The notes under the pieces are model-generated. The model was not told the DNA's origin. It searched no databases and saw only the letters and a program-made list of their open reading frames with translations. Shown here one piece after another: positions 1-10,254 of a stretch of 64,000 nucleotides of DNA. Numbering within the stretch: the first letter of the stretch is position 1; the number at the start of each line of letters is the position of its first letter. The stretch comes from Udeniomyces pyricola (Eukaryota > Basidiomycota > Tremellomycetes > Cystofilobasidiales > Mrakiaceae): assembly GCA_039545295.1 (NCBI GenBank), contig BCIK01000013.1, positions 620,001 through 684,000 on the forward strand. The letters run 5' to 3'. The translations under genes were made by a program, and so were the position numbers.

Positions 1-1
1 T

Positions 2-1256
2 CACGACCAGGAAGATGTCTACGCCGTCGACGTGAGTTCACGTCCAGGGCGAGGAGGGGTAGCTTCGCTTTACCCTCCTTGACCGTCGTCTGTCTGTCTG
101 ACCCACCCACCCACCTCTTTCGCTCAGTCGGTCCGACCCATGGCCATGGAACCGAGAAACCTCCTCATGCTAAACCATTCGCAACCGCCTTCACTTCTTG
201 CTTCTCTTACCAGTTCGACCCCGTATGCTTCAACTACGTCCTCGACTTCTTCCAGCAGGCGACTACCGACTTTTACGGCACGCCCACTACTCCCGGCCTT
301 TACCACGCCCAACAATCGCTCACCGACTCATCTCCCCAGTCGGCTTCCTCGTACAACGACGATCCTCAATCCAACCCTCTCCTTCACAAGCAAGGCATTA
401 TTGTCCTCCGGGAAGAACTCGAATACTTTGTGATTCCCGTCAAGGGCGGTCAAGCGCGGACCGATGCCGAGGGCAATGGGAACGAGGAACTCCGCGAGTT
501 GAAACGCATTGCCGGCGAAGGTCTCCTCGGTCGGCGGCAGATCTTTACCGCCCTCCAGCGTAACGTCAACAAGGAGAATAATGTAGCCGAACAGCACTTG
601 ATCGATATGCTGTGCATGAGGTGAGTGGGGGCGTCGGCCCACTGGGCTCGTTTGCCGCTCGAGACCGACCGACCGGTTCTGCCGGCTCTTAATGGAACGC
701 GTCGAGCTCAACTGACCTGTTCTCTTCTTGGCCTCGTTTCCCTTCTTTTCTTCTTCTTCTTTTTTTTCCTTATTAGTGGCTTCAACCGGACAGATGAATG
801 GGGACATCGAGATGTTGAACCTAACCGTTGCTCCATCTCCTCCCTTGCGCTCGTCCTCCTCAAGACGGGCATCTACCATCCGACCAAGGCCGGCGAATCG
901 GCACGAATCGATCAGAACCAGATGGCGACGGCCCAGAAACTGCTCCTCTTCTGGAGGAAGCCCGCAGTGAGTAATGCTTCGAATAGGTCTCGCAACAAAA
1001 AAAAACACGCGCGAATGACCTCCGAAACGTCAAATCGCTTGGTTCGACGTTCACTGACGCGTGTCTCATCGGGTGTGCCCTTGACCTTTGTTCCTGCCGA
1101 CAGAGGAAGTGCTGGTGGGACGGTGTGGAACTCGACTTGCCTGTCGCTCCGGGTGCTAAGCCCGTCAAAGTTTGGGCCCGACGTGTGTGGACGCTCGAGT
1201 TGAACTTGGTGAGCTCCGCTTTCGATGCAAATCCCGCTTTGATCTCTCCAGACTGA
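2..1256 (+). CDS. BTB/POZ (T1-type) domain protein, 5'-truncated
   Basis: Exons read as <2..31, 214..620, 777..966, 1104..1256; the gene starts left of the window. The first two visible exons join to give AVD then FDPVCFNYVLDFFQQATTDF, the pattern of a T1/K-channel-tetramerisation-type BTB fold. Exon 3 carries GFNRTDEWGHRDVEPNR and exon 4 RKCWWDGVELDLP, which I associate with the fungal YLR108C/YDR132C-like family of BTB proteins. No channel or kelch segment is visible. In other eukaryotes such proteins often act as oligomeric adaptors, sometimes for cullin-3; that role here is inference. The last exon reads through a GTGAGC at 1209 to a TGA at 1254. If that site is used as a donor, the C terminus would differ. 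The join phases (0, 2, 0) are all consistent. Confidence 0.8.
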
Positions 1257-2127
1257 CTGACTGGTCCTCGCACTTTGCTGATGCTCTATATGCCCTCTCT
1301 ATCTTACTTTTTTTTTCTCCCTCCTTCATTGTGACTTAATAACCAAGATTTAATCAACCAAAGATCTTACATCTGACTGCCAACTCGACTTGTCGCATCT
1401 TTTGCCTTCTTGTCCTCCCCCTCCCCCCTCTCCTTCAGCTGACTCTTTTCCTTTTCCTTTTCTTTTCGCTTTCCTCGTTTTTTTTCTTGCCCCTTTCTTG
1501 TTTTGTTTTGATCCATTTCCTTTTTCATCGTCACCTTTCTTCTCTTTCTCCAGTAACCTCCATACCTTTTTCACTTTTCCTTCTTTTCTTTCCCTGTCCC
1601 CTAATTCTTTCTCCTCTTTCTTTCTTTTCCTTTTTCCCCTTTGATACTCTAGTCACAACGTCCACATCCGCGCTTTCTACTACGATCGCTCTTGCACATT
1701 ACACGTCCAATCCAATCAGCAATCTTTTTTTTTTCCTTTCTTTCTTGTCCTTCCTCTGCATGCTGTGCCCCATCTTCACTTCCACCCCCTCCCCTTTGTG
1801 TTCTTTTTTTTCCTCGTTCTCATAGTAATCGTCTTTCTTGATTGCAACCCCCCCCCCCTTCCCCCCTTCCTCTCCCGGTCACTTCCCCGGCTTTCGTTCT
1901 TGCCTTTAGTCCAATCGTCAAGATACCCACCCACCCACATACATATATATATATATATATGTATGAACGACCGTGTTTTTTTTTTCTTCGGTCTCGTTTA
2001 TACGGCACTTATTACGTTTTTGGAATTTGTTCTTGACCGACGGCGCGCGCGCCGGGTCCGACTGACTCAATATCACTTTTGCATGCATCACTTGGAGGTA
2101 AAATCAAGGTGAGTGACGGGATACTCG

Positions 2128-2130
<3 letters not shown>

Positions 2131-2159
<29 letters not shown>

Positions 2160-2178
2160 CGTGTATGTGTATGTGTAT
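2131..2178. repeat. (GTATAT)n microsatellite
   Basis: A tandem hexamer array of GTATAT, degenerating into GTATGT units at its right end. It lies in the intergenic region between the BTB gene and the microprotein gene. Confidence 0.9.
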
Positions 2179-2355
2179 TTACGTTTTATATCTGCATGAT
2201 GATGCTGACCAGGTTGATCGATCCTGTGTTTTTTTTTTTCATCTGATCATCGATGATGTCGGACTGTTCTTGCTTCTCATCGTCCAACGTTCGGTCTAAT
2301 TCAGTGACTCTTTTTCGTGGAACAAAAATAAGAGAAAGAAGTGGGGGGGCGGGGG

Positions 2356-2470
2356 NNNNNNNNNNNNNNNNNNNNNNNNNNNNNNNNNNNNNNNNNNNNN
2401 NNNNNNNNNNNNNNNNNNNNNNNNNNNNNNNNNNNNNNNNNNNNNNNNNNNNNNNNNNNNNNNNNNNNNN
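2356..2470. other. Assembly gap (115 N)
   Basis: A run of N flanked on both sides by poly-G. The gap coincides with a homopolymer that short reads would not cross; its true length is unknown. Confidence 0.99.
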
Positions 2471-3508
2471 GGGGGGGGGGGAGGGGGGGGAGGGGGAGAT
2501 CGTCTTGCAATATGATGTACATGATGCTGCATGGATATCGGACCCACTGCAAGCCGCAGACAGGCCGGATAGGGGCCGGAGAAGGTGCAAGAAAAGCGAG
2601 CTAATGACTGATGATCAGTGACTGGTCCCGACTGAACCGGACTGAGGAACAAAGGAGGTCGACGTGACGCCAGGTAAGAAAGTTCATGACGAATTGTCGA
2701 TTGGAGCTGGACATTGGGTATTGCATCAGATGGGAGTCCGAATGGCATGGAATTTGGAAGCTGGTGCAAGCTGGTGGTGGGGGGTCGATAATATGACCTA
2801 AAGCTTGTGCACGACCCAGATGATCTGTCAGTATACGCGGGACGTATATCCTCATTCGGGTACAGTTGTGATCACGGTAGACGTGATGAGTATAGTACTT
2901 GCATGAAAAATATCGTGACGGATTTATGGACAAAGGGATGTCCAAACTGCATATACCGGAGCAAAAAAGAAACAAAAACAAGCGCACCTCCCTGACGTTG
3001 TAACCTGGAACAACGCTGGGAAAAGCAGCCGGAAACTTTGGGAGAACAGAAAGATCCGAACTAGCGTTCCCCCACGAACGGAGAAACGACCGGCCGAGTT
3101 GGCAGCGTGGGCGGGCGGGCGGGCAAACGCGGGGAGAAAGAGAGGGGTAAACTGCGGATATGACGTAGAAGCCAGCTGGCCAAGAAAAGGAGCTGTTTAA
3201 CAGAGGGGACGCGCCCTGACTAAGCAACTTTGTCCACAAGACCAAAAAGAACCTTTGTCTTTCTCTTCGCCCACCACCACCACCTGTTCGAGTCTCTCAT
3301 CCACATCCCAACCCAAATATCAAACTACTCGAATCAGTACGTTGTTGACGACCTCGATCACGGGCTTGGTCTCTTTCTTTCATTCATGCCTTTGTCACTC
3401 ATGAGACTAGTGTCATACCGCTTGGTTTCCTGACACTCCGTGTCGCACCCCCTTCCCCTCTGCCACATTCCCCTCTGAATCCGTGTTTCTCTCCACCTCA
3501 GATCAAAC

Positions 3509-3851
3509 ATGGGAAACATCATCTCCAGCATCGGCTCTGCCATCAACGGCTGCATCTCTGCCATCGGCTCTGTCCTCATGTGCGCACCCAATCCCTCCCT
3601 GACTTTCCCCTTTGTTTGGTTGTTTGTTATCGAAGCCTCTCGTTGGTTCTGGGCCCAGCGCTCTAAACATGTCTCGTCAAGGTTACACTACTGACATGCC
3701 TTGCTCCTGGATTTTGTTGCGTTTCATGCGTTTGTTCTTGATTGTCATGTATAGGGCCATCGTCTCGGGTATCACCAGTGTCCTCATGGCCATCGTCAGC
3801 TGCCTGACCTGTGGCAAGTGCGGTGGGCGACGAGGCGGTGGAACAGTCTAG
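3509..3851 (+). CDS. 55-residue myristoylation-motif repeat microprotein
   Basis: Two exons, 3509..3579 and 3755..3851, split an ATG codon (AT|G) across a 175-nt intron and give a 55-residue protein. It begins MGNIISS, a good N-myristoylation signal (Gly2, Ser6). The middle is an 11-residue tandem repeat, SAIGSVLMAIV followed by SGITSVLMAIV, which would form a hydrophobic or amphipathic helix. The tail is SCLTCGKCGGRRGGG, with three cysteines that could be palmitoylated or bind metal, followed by basic residues. I recall short fungal predicted proteins of this general look (MGN start, SAI/MAI repeats, CLTCG tail) without known function. Membrane attachment by acylation is inference. The gene stands alone, with about 2.2 kb of low-complexity DNA upstream. 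Single-exon readings of either half would miss it. Confidence 0.72.
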
Positions 3852-4942
3852 TAGCAGGGCAAGTCTCTTGACCTTAACTGCCCATGTACGTCACTCCCAA
3901 AATAGATGTCAAAGGAGATCGGTCTATTATAGCTCGCTTCGACTTTGATTTCATGTGGCCCCTATCAGAGGAGGACATGGCGCTGATGGTCATCGGCGTA
4001 TCGTTTTTCTTTTCTTTCCTTTTCTCTTTGGTTTCTCACTTCCTCTTGAACGCTCAATTCTTCTCAGACCATTGCTTCTCCTCCCATGATTTTAACGTCT
4101 CGTCCCACATCCGCTGTATCGCTACGTTCGCATCAACTCTCGTCACCTCGACTCCTCTACGCTCCTCGGATCTAGACATATATACACGTTCTGGTCCTCC
4201 TTTATACCTTCCCTCGACCCCCCTTTAATGTCACTCACCGCCTCGATCCTCTTTTTTTATCTTGCTTTTCTTTTTGTTTTCTTGGTCGACTCTCGTGGGT
4301 CCTCTGGCTTTTTCTTTTTTGGATCGAAAGATACGTGATTGATCTGTCCCTTCATGACCTTGGATCATGAGCATTTGGGTCTAAGCATATACGTTGTACT
4401 GTACATATTCTGGATCCAATCTTGAGGTTGGTCAATATGCATGCGTGACGATCTTCCCGCTTCGTCTGCATGGTTATATGTATTCTTGAGCTCGGATGAT
4501 AACATACAGAAGCGAGTCAGCGGGCGAGAGGAGATGTTAACAGAGAGAAATCGAAGAGGTGTCGACGATATTCTGCAAAGGTTGATTGATACAAATTGAT
4601 ATGTTTAGAATCATGATCAAATGACTAAAGACAGTACGGTCCTCGCATGATACAGAGCTCCGATCAGCTCCAACATCGTATACACGGCCCTTAAGCGTTG
4701 AACGTTGAACATATGTTGAGTTCCACCAACAAAACAAAACATAGATAGAGACATATACTCAGTATACATCGATCGCATCGTCGTACAACAAGCTAGACAC
4801 TTCTTAATCAGTACATAACAAATTCCTCCTGCCGTTCCCACAGGTGAATATACAAGCCGACTCGACTCATTCGACGCTCGTCAAACCTTTTTTCTCGCTC
4901 GACCACTCGCTCTTACAGTTCCCAAGCTTTTCCCTTCCATTG

Positions 4943-4977
<35 letters not shown>

Positions 4978-4988
4978 TATGACTGTGG
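3852..4988. other. Intergenic region with TA repeat
   Basis: No gene seen. It presumably holds the 3' ends of the microprotein (left) and MutY (right, minus) transcripts. A TA dinucleotide run of about 20 nt lies at about 4943-4964, just downstream of the MutY stop. Several AT-rich stretches have no coding bias. Confidence 0.6.
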
Positions 4989-7679
4989 CTATTCGAGGAC
5001 TTGAATCTCGTCATCGGATTCGGATTCCGAGATGACGGCATACTTTCGCTTGGGAGGTTTGGTCTTCTTCTTCTTCTCCTTCGGTGCTGTCGAGGTATGA
5101 TCACTATGAGGTGATGGGTCGTATACCAACGGATGAGCACCAGCCGCTGGGCCATCATGATCACCAGTAGTCATCGTCGTCGTCGCTACTATCCCTCCTG
5201 AAGGCTTGGGGGCACCAAAGAACGTCGATAGTTTTGTCTGAGCTGGATCGTCGATGGGTGATATTATGGCCTTCTTTTTCCTAGATGAGGACGTGGTGGG
5301 AATAGTCTTGGTCGCCTTGGTGGTTCCTTGGGATAGCATAGGATGACCGTCTAATCCCTCCTCCCTCTCATCATCATCACCATCATCATCCCCTTCCCTT
5401 GTCGCTATCGACCCCTCTAAAGTCTTCTTCCGAGAGCCCATCGACGTCGTAGAGCTGGTTCCTTTACGTTTTGGAGCGGCTTTGCCTTTCCCTCCATTGA
5501 CCAAGAGTTCCCAACAACGTTTCCCACCGGTTCCCATACTGACGTCACTGACGCCCTCTTTACCCTCGATCCAAACCCCTCTCTCAACGACCGGGGGTCT
5601 TATCTCCTCATCCCCATTCGTTCCTATCGGAGCAAGAAGCACGAGGTGGGAGGGATGGTAGACCATGGAGATGTGGCTGAATTGATGGAACGTCGAAGGA
5701 AGAATAGTATGTTGTCGGGTCGATGAAGATGAGAGAAGATGCTTTGGTAGGAGTGTTTGGAGGTGGATGAGTAGAGCAGGAAGAGCGGGTGGACCTTGGC
5801 TGGTAAGGGGGGAGGAAGTGGATGATGGCTTCGATGATGCCGATGGTGAAGGGGTTGAAAGTGGGAACGAGGGAAACTCGTACATACCACCGAGAAGACC
5901 TAGATGTATAAGATTGATAGAAATATACACGCAAACATAGTCGTCAGCCGGAACTCTTTCTACTCTAGATGATACTCTATGATCCATGAAGAAACAGTTG
6001 ATATGAAGCCAGCCCATACCTTTTTCTGGACGTTTGATGACGAGAAACTTTGAACTGCCGGCTCCATCTTCCCCTTGGCTTCCCTTGTGGGATCGCCATT
6101 CGACGATGACCACGGCCGTTTCTTCGCCTCTTGGAGGTTTTTTAACTGCCTTCATGGGAAAAGAAGCAATCGAAGGTGTGGATGTAGGGATGGGTACGCA
6201 AAGCTCGCAAAGATCCTCGATATCATTAATGGGTGGAGGTGGAATGACGGCCTTGTTGAACTACGTAAGCCGTGCAGGACAATCAATTGGAAGAATTGGA
6301 AGGGACAATATCAGGCTATCAACAGACTACTACAAACGTATCTTCCCCGACGACGTAGACGACAATGGCCCCTGAGGCGAAATACCACTCACCTCGTTGT
6401 TTACTCGGCACACGTCTGCCATTGGACACTCCTCGCATTTGGCGTTTGTCGGCGTGCAGACTGTCGCTCCGAGTTCCATCAAAGCTTGATTCCACTCTCC
6501 CGGATGGTTTTTGGGTACGAGGTCTCGAGCCGCATCCCAAAGAACTTCGAGTAGGGCTTTGCCGGTGGGAACGGCATGGATGCCGAGGAGTCTGGTGAGG
6601 ACTCGATGGACGTTGCCGTCAATCTACCAGACAGACTCCAAACGGTCACGTCAGTTTTGATGATATTGCTGCCGTCGCTGTTGGGTTGGAAAGCAGAGAG
6701 GACGGAAACGATCTAACGAACCAACGGTGTCTGAACATTATAAGCGATCGAGGCTACCGCACCTGCCGTGTACGGGCCGACCCCTGGAATCTCCTTTTCG
6801 AGGACTTTGGGCGAGGTCGGAAGGATTCCATCGTAGTCGTCAACGACCTGGAAGAGAAATAACATCGAACCAGATGGTTGTTTCACGTGTACGGTACGGA
6901 TACATCCGTGGAGATGGGCTGGTGAGCATAAAAGTCTCTATATTGCAGTTCAACGTCGGGCCGGAATTCGATCGGGCTTTGCTTTGGGTCGACGAACCTT
7001 TTTGGCTGCGGCAAGTAACCGCTTGGCTCTAGAGTAGTCTGTGAAGGAAATAATAATAATGATTAAAAAAAATCAGGGATCAACCAAGTGGGATTTCAGA
7101 GTAAAAGATGGGTCAGGAACGAGAGAAGTGCAGGCATGCAGGAGTGATAGCACTAGAGTCAATAATCAGACACGCACATCCAAGTCCTGTCCATGAGGCC
7201 ATGACCTCGTCATCCGTAGACATAGAGAGATCTTTGATGGTTGGATACTGATCGAAACATGTAGGAAACAGACCAAAAGCGAAATGGGTGATAGAGCAAG
7301 GGGTGCCTAGAGAGTCAGGTCGACTGTGCGGCAAGTTGCAGTCAGGTCTGCAACCAGGCGAGCCCTAAAAGTGAAGCTGAGCGTCTGATGAACTGGCTAA
7401 GTGGGTGAGATCCGAAATGGGTACCTTGATCATCCACTTGTTCCAGTAGGAAATGACGGTCGCGACTTGGGTTTGCTGGAGCATGATCTCTGAAACGAGG
7501 ACCTCGTAGGCTCGTTGGCCGAGCTGACGATTGCTGAGGGACGCGTCGTACGGGCGACGCCAAGGCATCGACCTGGTCTCCTTGACCCGATCGAACCAGG
7601 TGAGAAGAGATTTTCGAGCTTGGGGTGTTATGTGGCGTGTGGAATGATACGAAGGAGTATGAGGGCGTGGATAGGACAT
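4989..7679 (-). CDS. Adenine DNA glycosylase (MutY/MUTYH family)
   Basis: Removes adenine mispaired with 8-oxoguanine in base excision repair. Exons in transcription order: 7425..7679, 7178..7247, 6998..7038, 6722..6847, 6393..6623, 6020..6260, 4989..5899; 624 residues. Catalytic Glu64 lies in VSEIMLQQTQV. The helix-hairpin-helix is IPGVGPYTAGAVAS (residues 142-155) and the catalytic Asp166 is in IDGNVHRVL. The iron-sulphur cluster ligands are Cys220, Cys227, Cys230 and Cys236 (C-x6-C-x2-C-x5-C). A MutT-like C-terminal domain includes GLLGGMYEFP. The tail is long, charged and probably disordered, and contains QTKLSTFF (542-549), a canonical PCNA-binding PIP box. The start at 7679 is the first ATG in frame. 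Divergent from the RAI1-like gene across 252 bp. Confidence 0.95.
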
Positions 7680-7931
7680 GGGAGGATGTTGTTGTTGAAT
7701 GATCAACGACGTTGGAGACGTCCGTGTATATCAGTCTATCTTATTTCTAGCCAGCGAGATCATCGTGTCGTTTCTAGGTGTTCGGCTATACGCGATCGAC
7801 ATTACGATGTCTGTCCCAGAAATACATGTAGTCATAGTAAACGCCTCACGTATAAATATCCCTCCAACTCCCCCTTCGATATATATATATCACCCATTAG
7901 CACACATCACATATCCATCTGCTCATCCATC
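7680..7931. promoter_or_regulatory. Divergent promoter, MutY / RAI1-like
   Basis: A 252-bp spacer between two outward-facing start codons. A TATATATAT run at about 7880-7889 lies roughly 45 bp before the RAI1-like ATG and could serve as its TATA element. Confidence 0.45.
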
Positions 7932-9871
7932 ATGCATTCATCTCTACCCAAACGTCCACTGCCTGACTCAACCAACAACGGCCCACCAGCCAAGCGACAC
8001 GACATCCAACCATCCTCCCTTCCGATACCATCATCATCAACGCCGCCGCATGCTTGCTTCCTTCCCCTGCCCACTCAGCTGCTTCCTCCAGCTCGACCCA
8101 CACCGTTCCAGCAGCCGACTCTCATCACAACTTACTCCATGCATGCTCCCCAGTCCTCGTGCACGCCATCCGCCTCGGTTCAACCTCGCCCACGTCATCA
8201 GACGTTCGACAACTCGTGCCTCTCCTTGTACAACCCCCCACCGCCTTTGGCCGATCTCTCGGAAGGCTTCTCACGGGCTGTCTACAGGTCTCAGGAGCTC
8301 AACGAAGGAATTGATGGACTGGTCGAAAGCTTACGTGCAGAGGAAACTAAGAGGGGTGCCACGGCCTGGGTCCCAGGAAAAGAGCCGGTAGTCTGCTTTC
8401 GGGGCGTGCTCACCAAGATTGTTACCGCCCCGTACGAGAAGCGAGACAACTTCAGGTAAGGGTGTGATGCATATCACTCTGTAGAGTTGTATCGACATGT
8501 GTCAGTGCTGACAAGATTAAGTTTGCCTTTGTATACTAGTTTGAATGCGATGGAGGTTGATGGCGTTGTCTTTCTCGAGCAATTCAAAACGCCAGCCGAA
8601 GTCGCCAACTTGTCCGTACGCGGCTTGATCCCTGAACATCACGCAGACACATGAGAGATGTATACTGATGATCTGTACAAAATGCCTTCCCTCCAGTAAT
8701 GGCGGTCCGAGCTCGGCCGAATTTACTTACTACGGGTAAGCTCTTGTCCTCAACACAATTGGGTAGTCAAGTCGAGCGTGCCCTTTAATCTCTTTCGAGC
8801 ATCAAGTGCAACACAACTGATATGATTTGGCCATTCGCACAGCTACGCCTTTGAGTCATACTCGACCATTCCCTTAGATAAAATATGTTCTGTCGATCCA
8901 TCGGTACCTACCGGTTGGAGTCAAGATGTCGATACCAATGACGAATGGTGCGCACTCGTCAAGACGTGAGTTTTGGAATGACTTGTATTGAGGTTTATAT
9001 ATATATATCAAGGCTCGACTCAGTGCTGATCGTACACTCATCTCATCTAAACTGACGACACTCCAGGTCACTAGGGAGCACTCGACTCGTCATTGGTGGA
9101 GAAGTAGACTGCGTTCGAGGTAAGTTTTCAGCAGCCTGATGACATTGACGTTTGCTCAGCTTCTTTTCATTCATTCTAGACCATTTGTACCGTTTGCGTC
9201 TTCAGACGGATTTGACGGGACACTCCGGACGGCTGTAGAACTCAAGACGAACGTCACCATCCAAAGTCAGAGAGCCGAGCAAACGTTCGAGAGAAAACTG
9301 CTCAAGCATTGGGCTCAAAGTTTTCTATTGGGCATTCCGGTTGGTCGTAATTTCCATCCTATGGCTTGATATGTACAATGACTCATGTCGATACTAATCG
9401 CGTCGCTTCTCATGTCTCTCACCTTGACAGGAGATCATTGTCGGTTTTCGTAAACATTCCCCACCCATCATTCAGACGCTACAATCCTTTCGCACTTCAG
9501 AAATCCCTCGGCTGGTTAGAGGGAAGCCCGATGCATGGGATCCCAACGTCTGCCTGGATTTTGGCGCCAAGGCACTCGAATTCATCAAGTCGACCGTGCT
9601 CAAAGGCAACACGAGGCCACGCGATGCGAGAATACCGGATGCTGACCTGGATTCCAAGGAGACAACGGGTGACGAGAATGGTTTGGGCAGGGAAGTCAGG
9701 CAGCCAACGGTTTGGCGAATCACGTTTGAGTGTGAGAAGGGTATCAGTATGAGGGTGCTCGACGAGGAGGAGATGCAGGAGCTTGGTCAGAATCGAGCCG
9801 AGGTTGAGGGGGGTCGGCGTCATGGTTTCCTCCCCGGATGGGTGGCCGGATGGAGACAATCTCCTCCTTGA
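7932..9871 (+). CDS. RAI1/DXO-family decapping and pyrophosphohydrolase nuclease
   Basis: Expected to remove incomplete or aberrant 5' caps from RNA and to support the Rat1/Xrn2 exonuclease in nuclear RNA quality control. Exons 7932..8455, 8540..8611, 8697..8735, 8843..8965, 9067..9119, 9206..9339, 9431..9871 give 461 residues. Family marks in order: RGVLTKIVTAPYEKRDNF, the GYAFE form of the GhPhiE motif, EVD in GGEVDC, ELK in TAVELKTNV (these supply the metal-binding acidic residues), then GFRKHSPPIIQ, VRGKPDAWDPNVCLDFG and a C-terminal LDEEEMQEL. The first 120 or so residues are Ser/Pro-rich and probably disordered. The acceptor at 9205 was chosen over one about 30 nt upstream because only it restores the ELKT frame. 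All joins are in phase. Confidence 0.93.
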
Positions 9872-10254
9872 CTGGTGTGGGTGGTCAGCATGGGCGTGTA
9901 TGATTGAGCCGAGTTGGGTTGGATGGGAAGGGATGGGATGGCATGCTGTGGTGAGAAGGGTTTGTGTGTGAGAGCGCGTTGTCAGGTTCATCTCCAGCAT
10001 TGATATGATGTGATTGACATCATGATGGAGCATGGGCGTGACTGGAATGTAGAAGACTGATCATGCAGTTGAGGCGGGCGGACTGCGCTAAGGCTGTGCA
10101 TGTTCGTCAGACACATGACGTCTGAGATTGTCGATCGGAAACGCCAAGACTTGATGATTCTCTTTCCGCCGACCGACTCCGCCAACGGCGTCCACCCCTT
10201 TATATCTAACCCTCCCACCCCTTAAGCGACCCACCCTTCCTTGATACTCAGCCC
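9872..10254. other. Intergenic region with PhoD-like promoter
   Basis: No gene seen. A TTTATATC at about 10199-10206 lies some 50 bp before the next ATG and is a candidate TATA element. Confidence 0.4.

Larger units (their letters stand above)
1257..3508. other. Low-complexity intergenic region
   Basis: No supportable gene. From about 1300 to 2000 the plus strand is dominated by pyrimidine tracts (runs of T and C). A TA dinucleotide run lies near 1938-1960 and a (GTATAT)n array at about 2131-2178. A GC-rich run of GGGC units is at about 3107-3124. An assembly gap lies at 2356-2470. The long minus-strand open frame at 2601-3245 has no recognisable motif and no ATG start, so it is not called. 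Confidence 0.6.

Noticed and set aside
1390..1825. Pyrimidine-rich open frames (Ser/Phe/Leu/Pro)
   Set aside because: Long CT tracts lack stops in several frames at once; no domain and no start context.
2601..3245. 214-codon open frame on the minus strand
   Set aside because: No ATG at its start, no recognisable motif, ordinary residue scatter and no splice partners; it reads as chance openness in a spacer.
7365..7424. VPISDLTHLASSSDAQ after the first MutY exon, resembling the expected MutY sequence
   Set aside because: The true continuation YPTIKDLSMSTDDEV lies at 7178..7247 in phase; the read-through is intronic and hits a stop.
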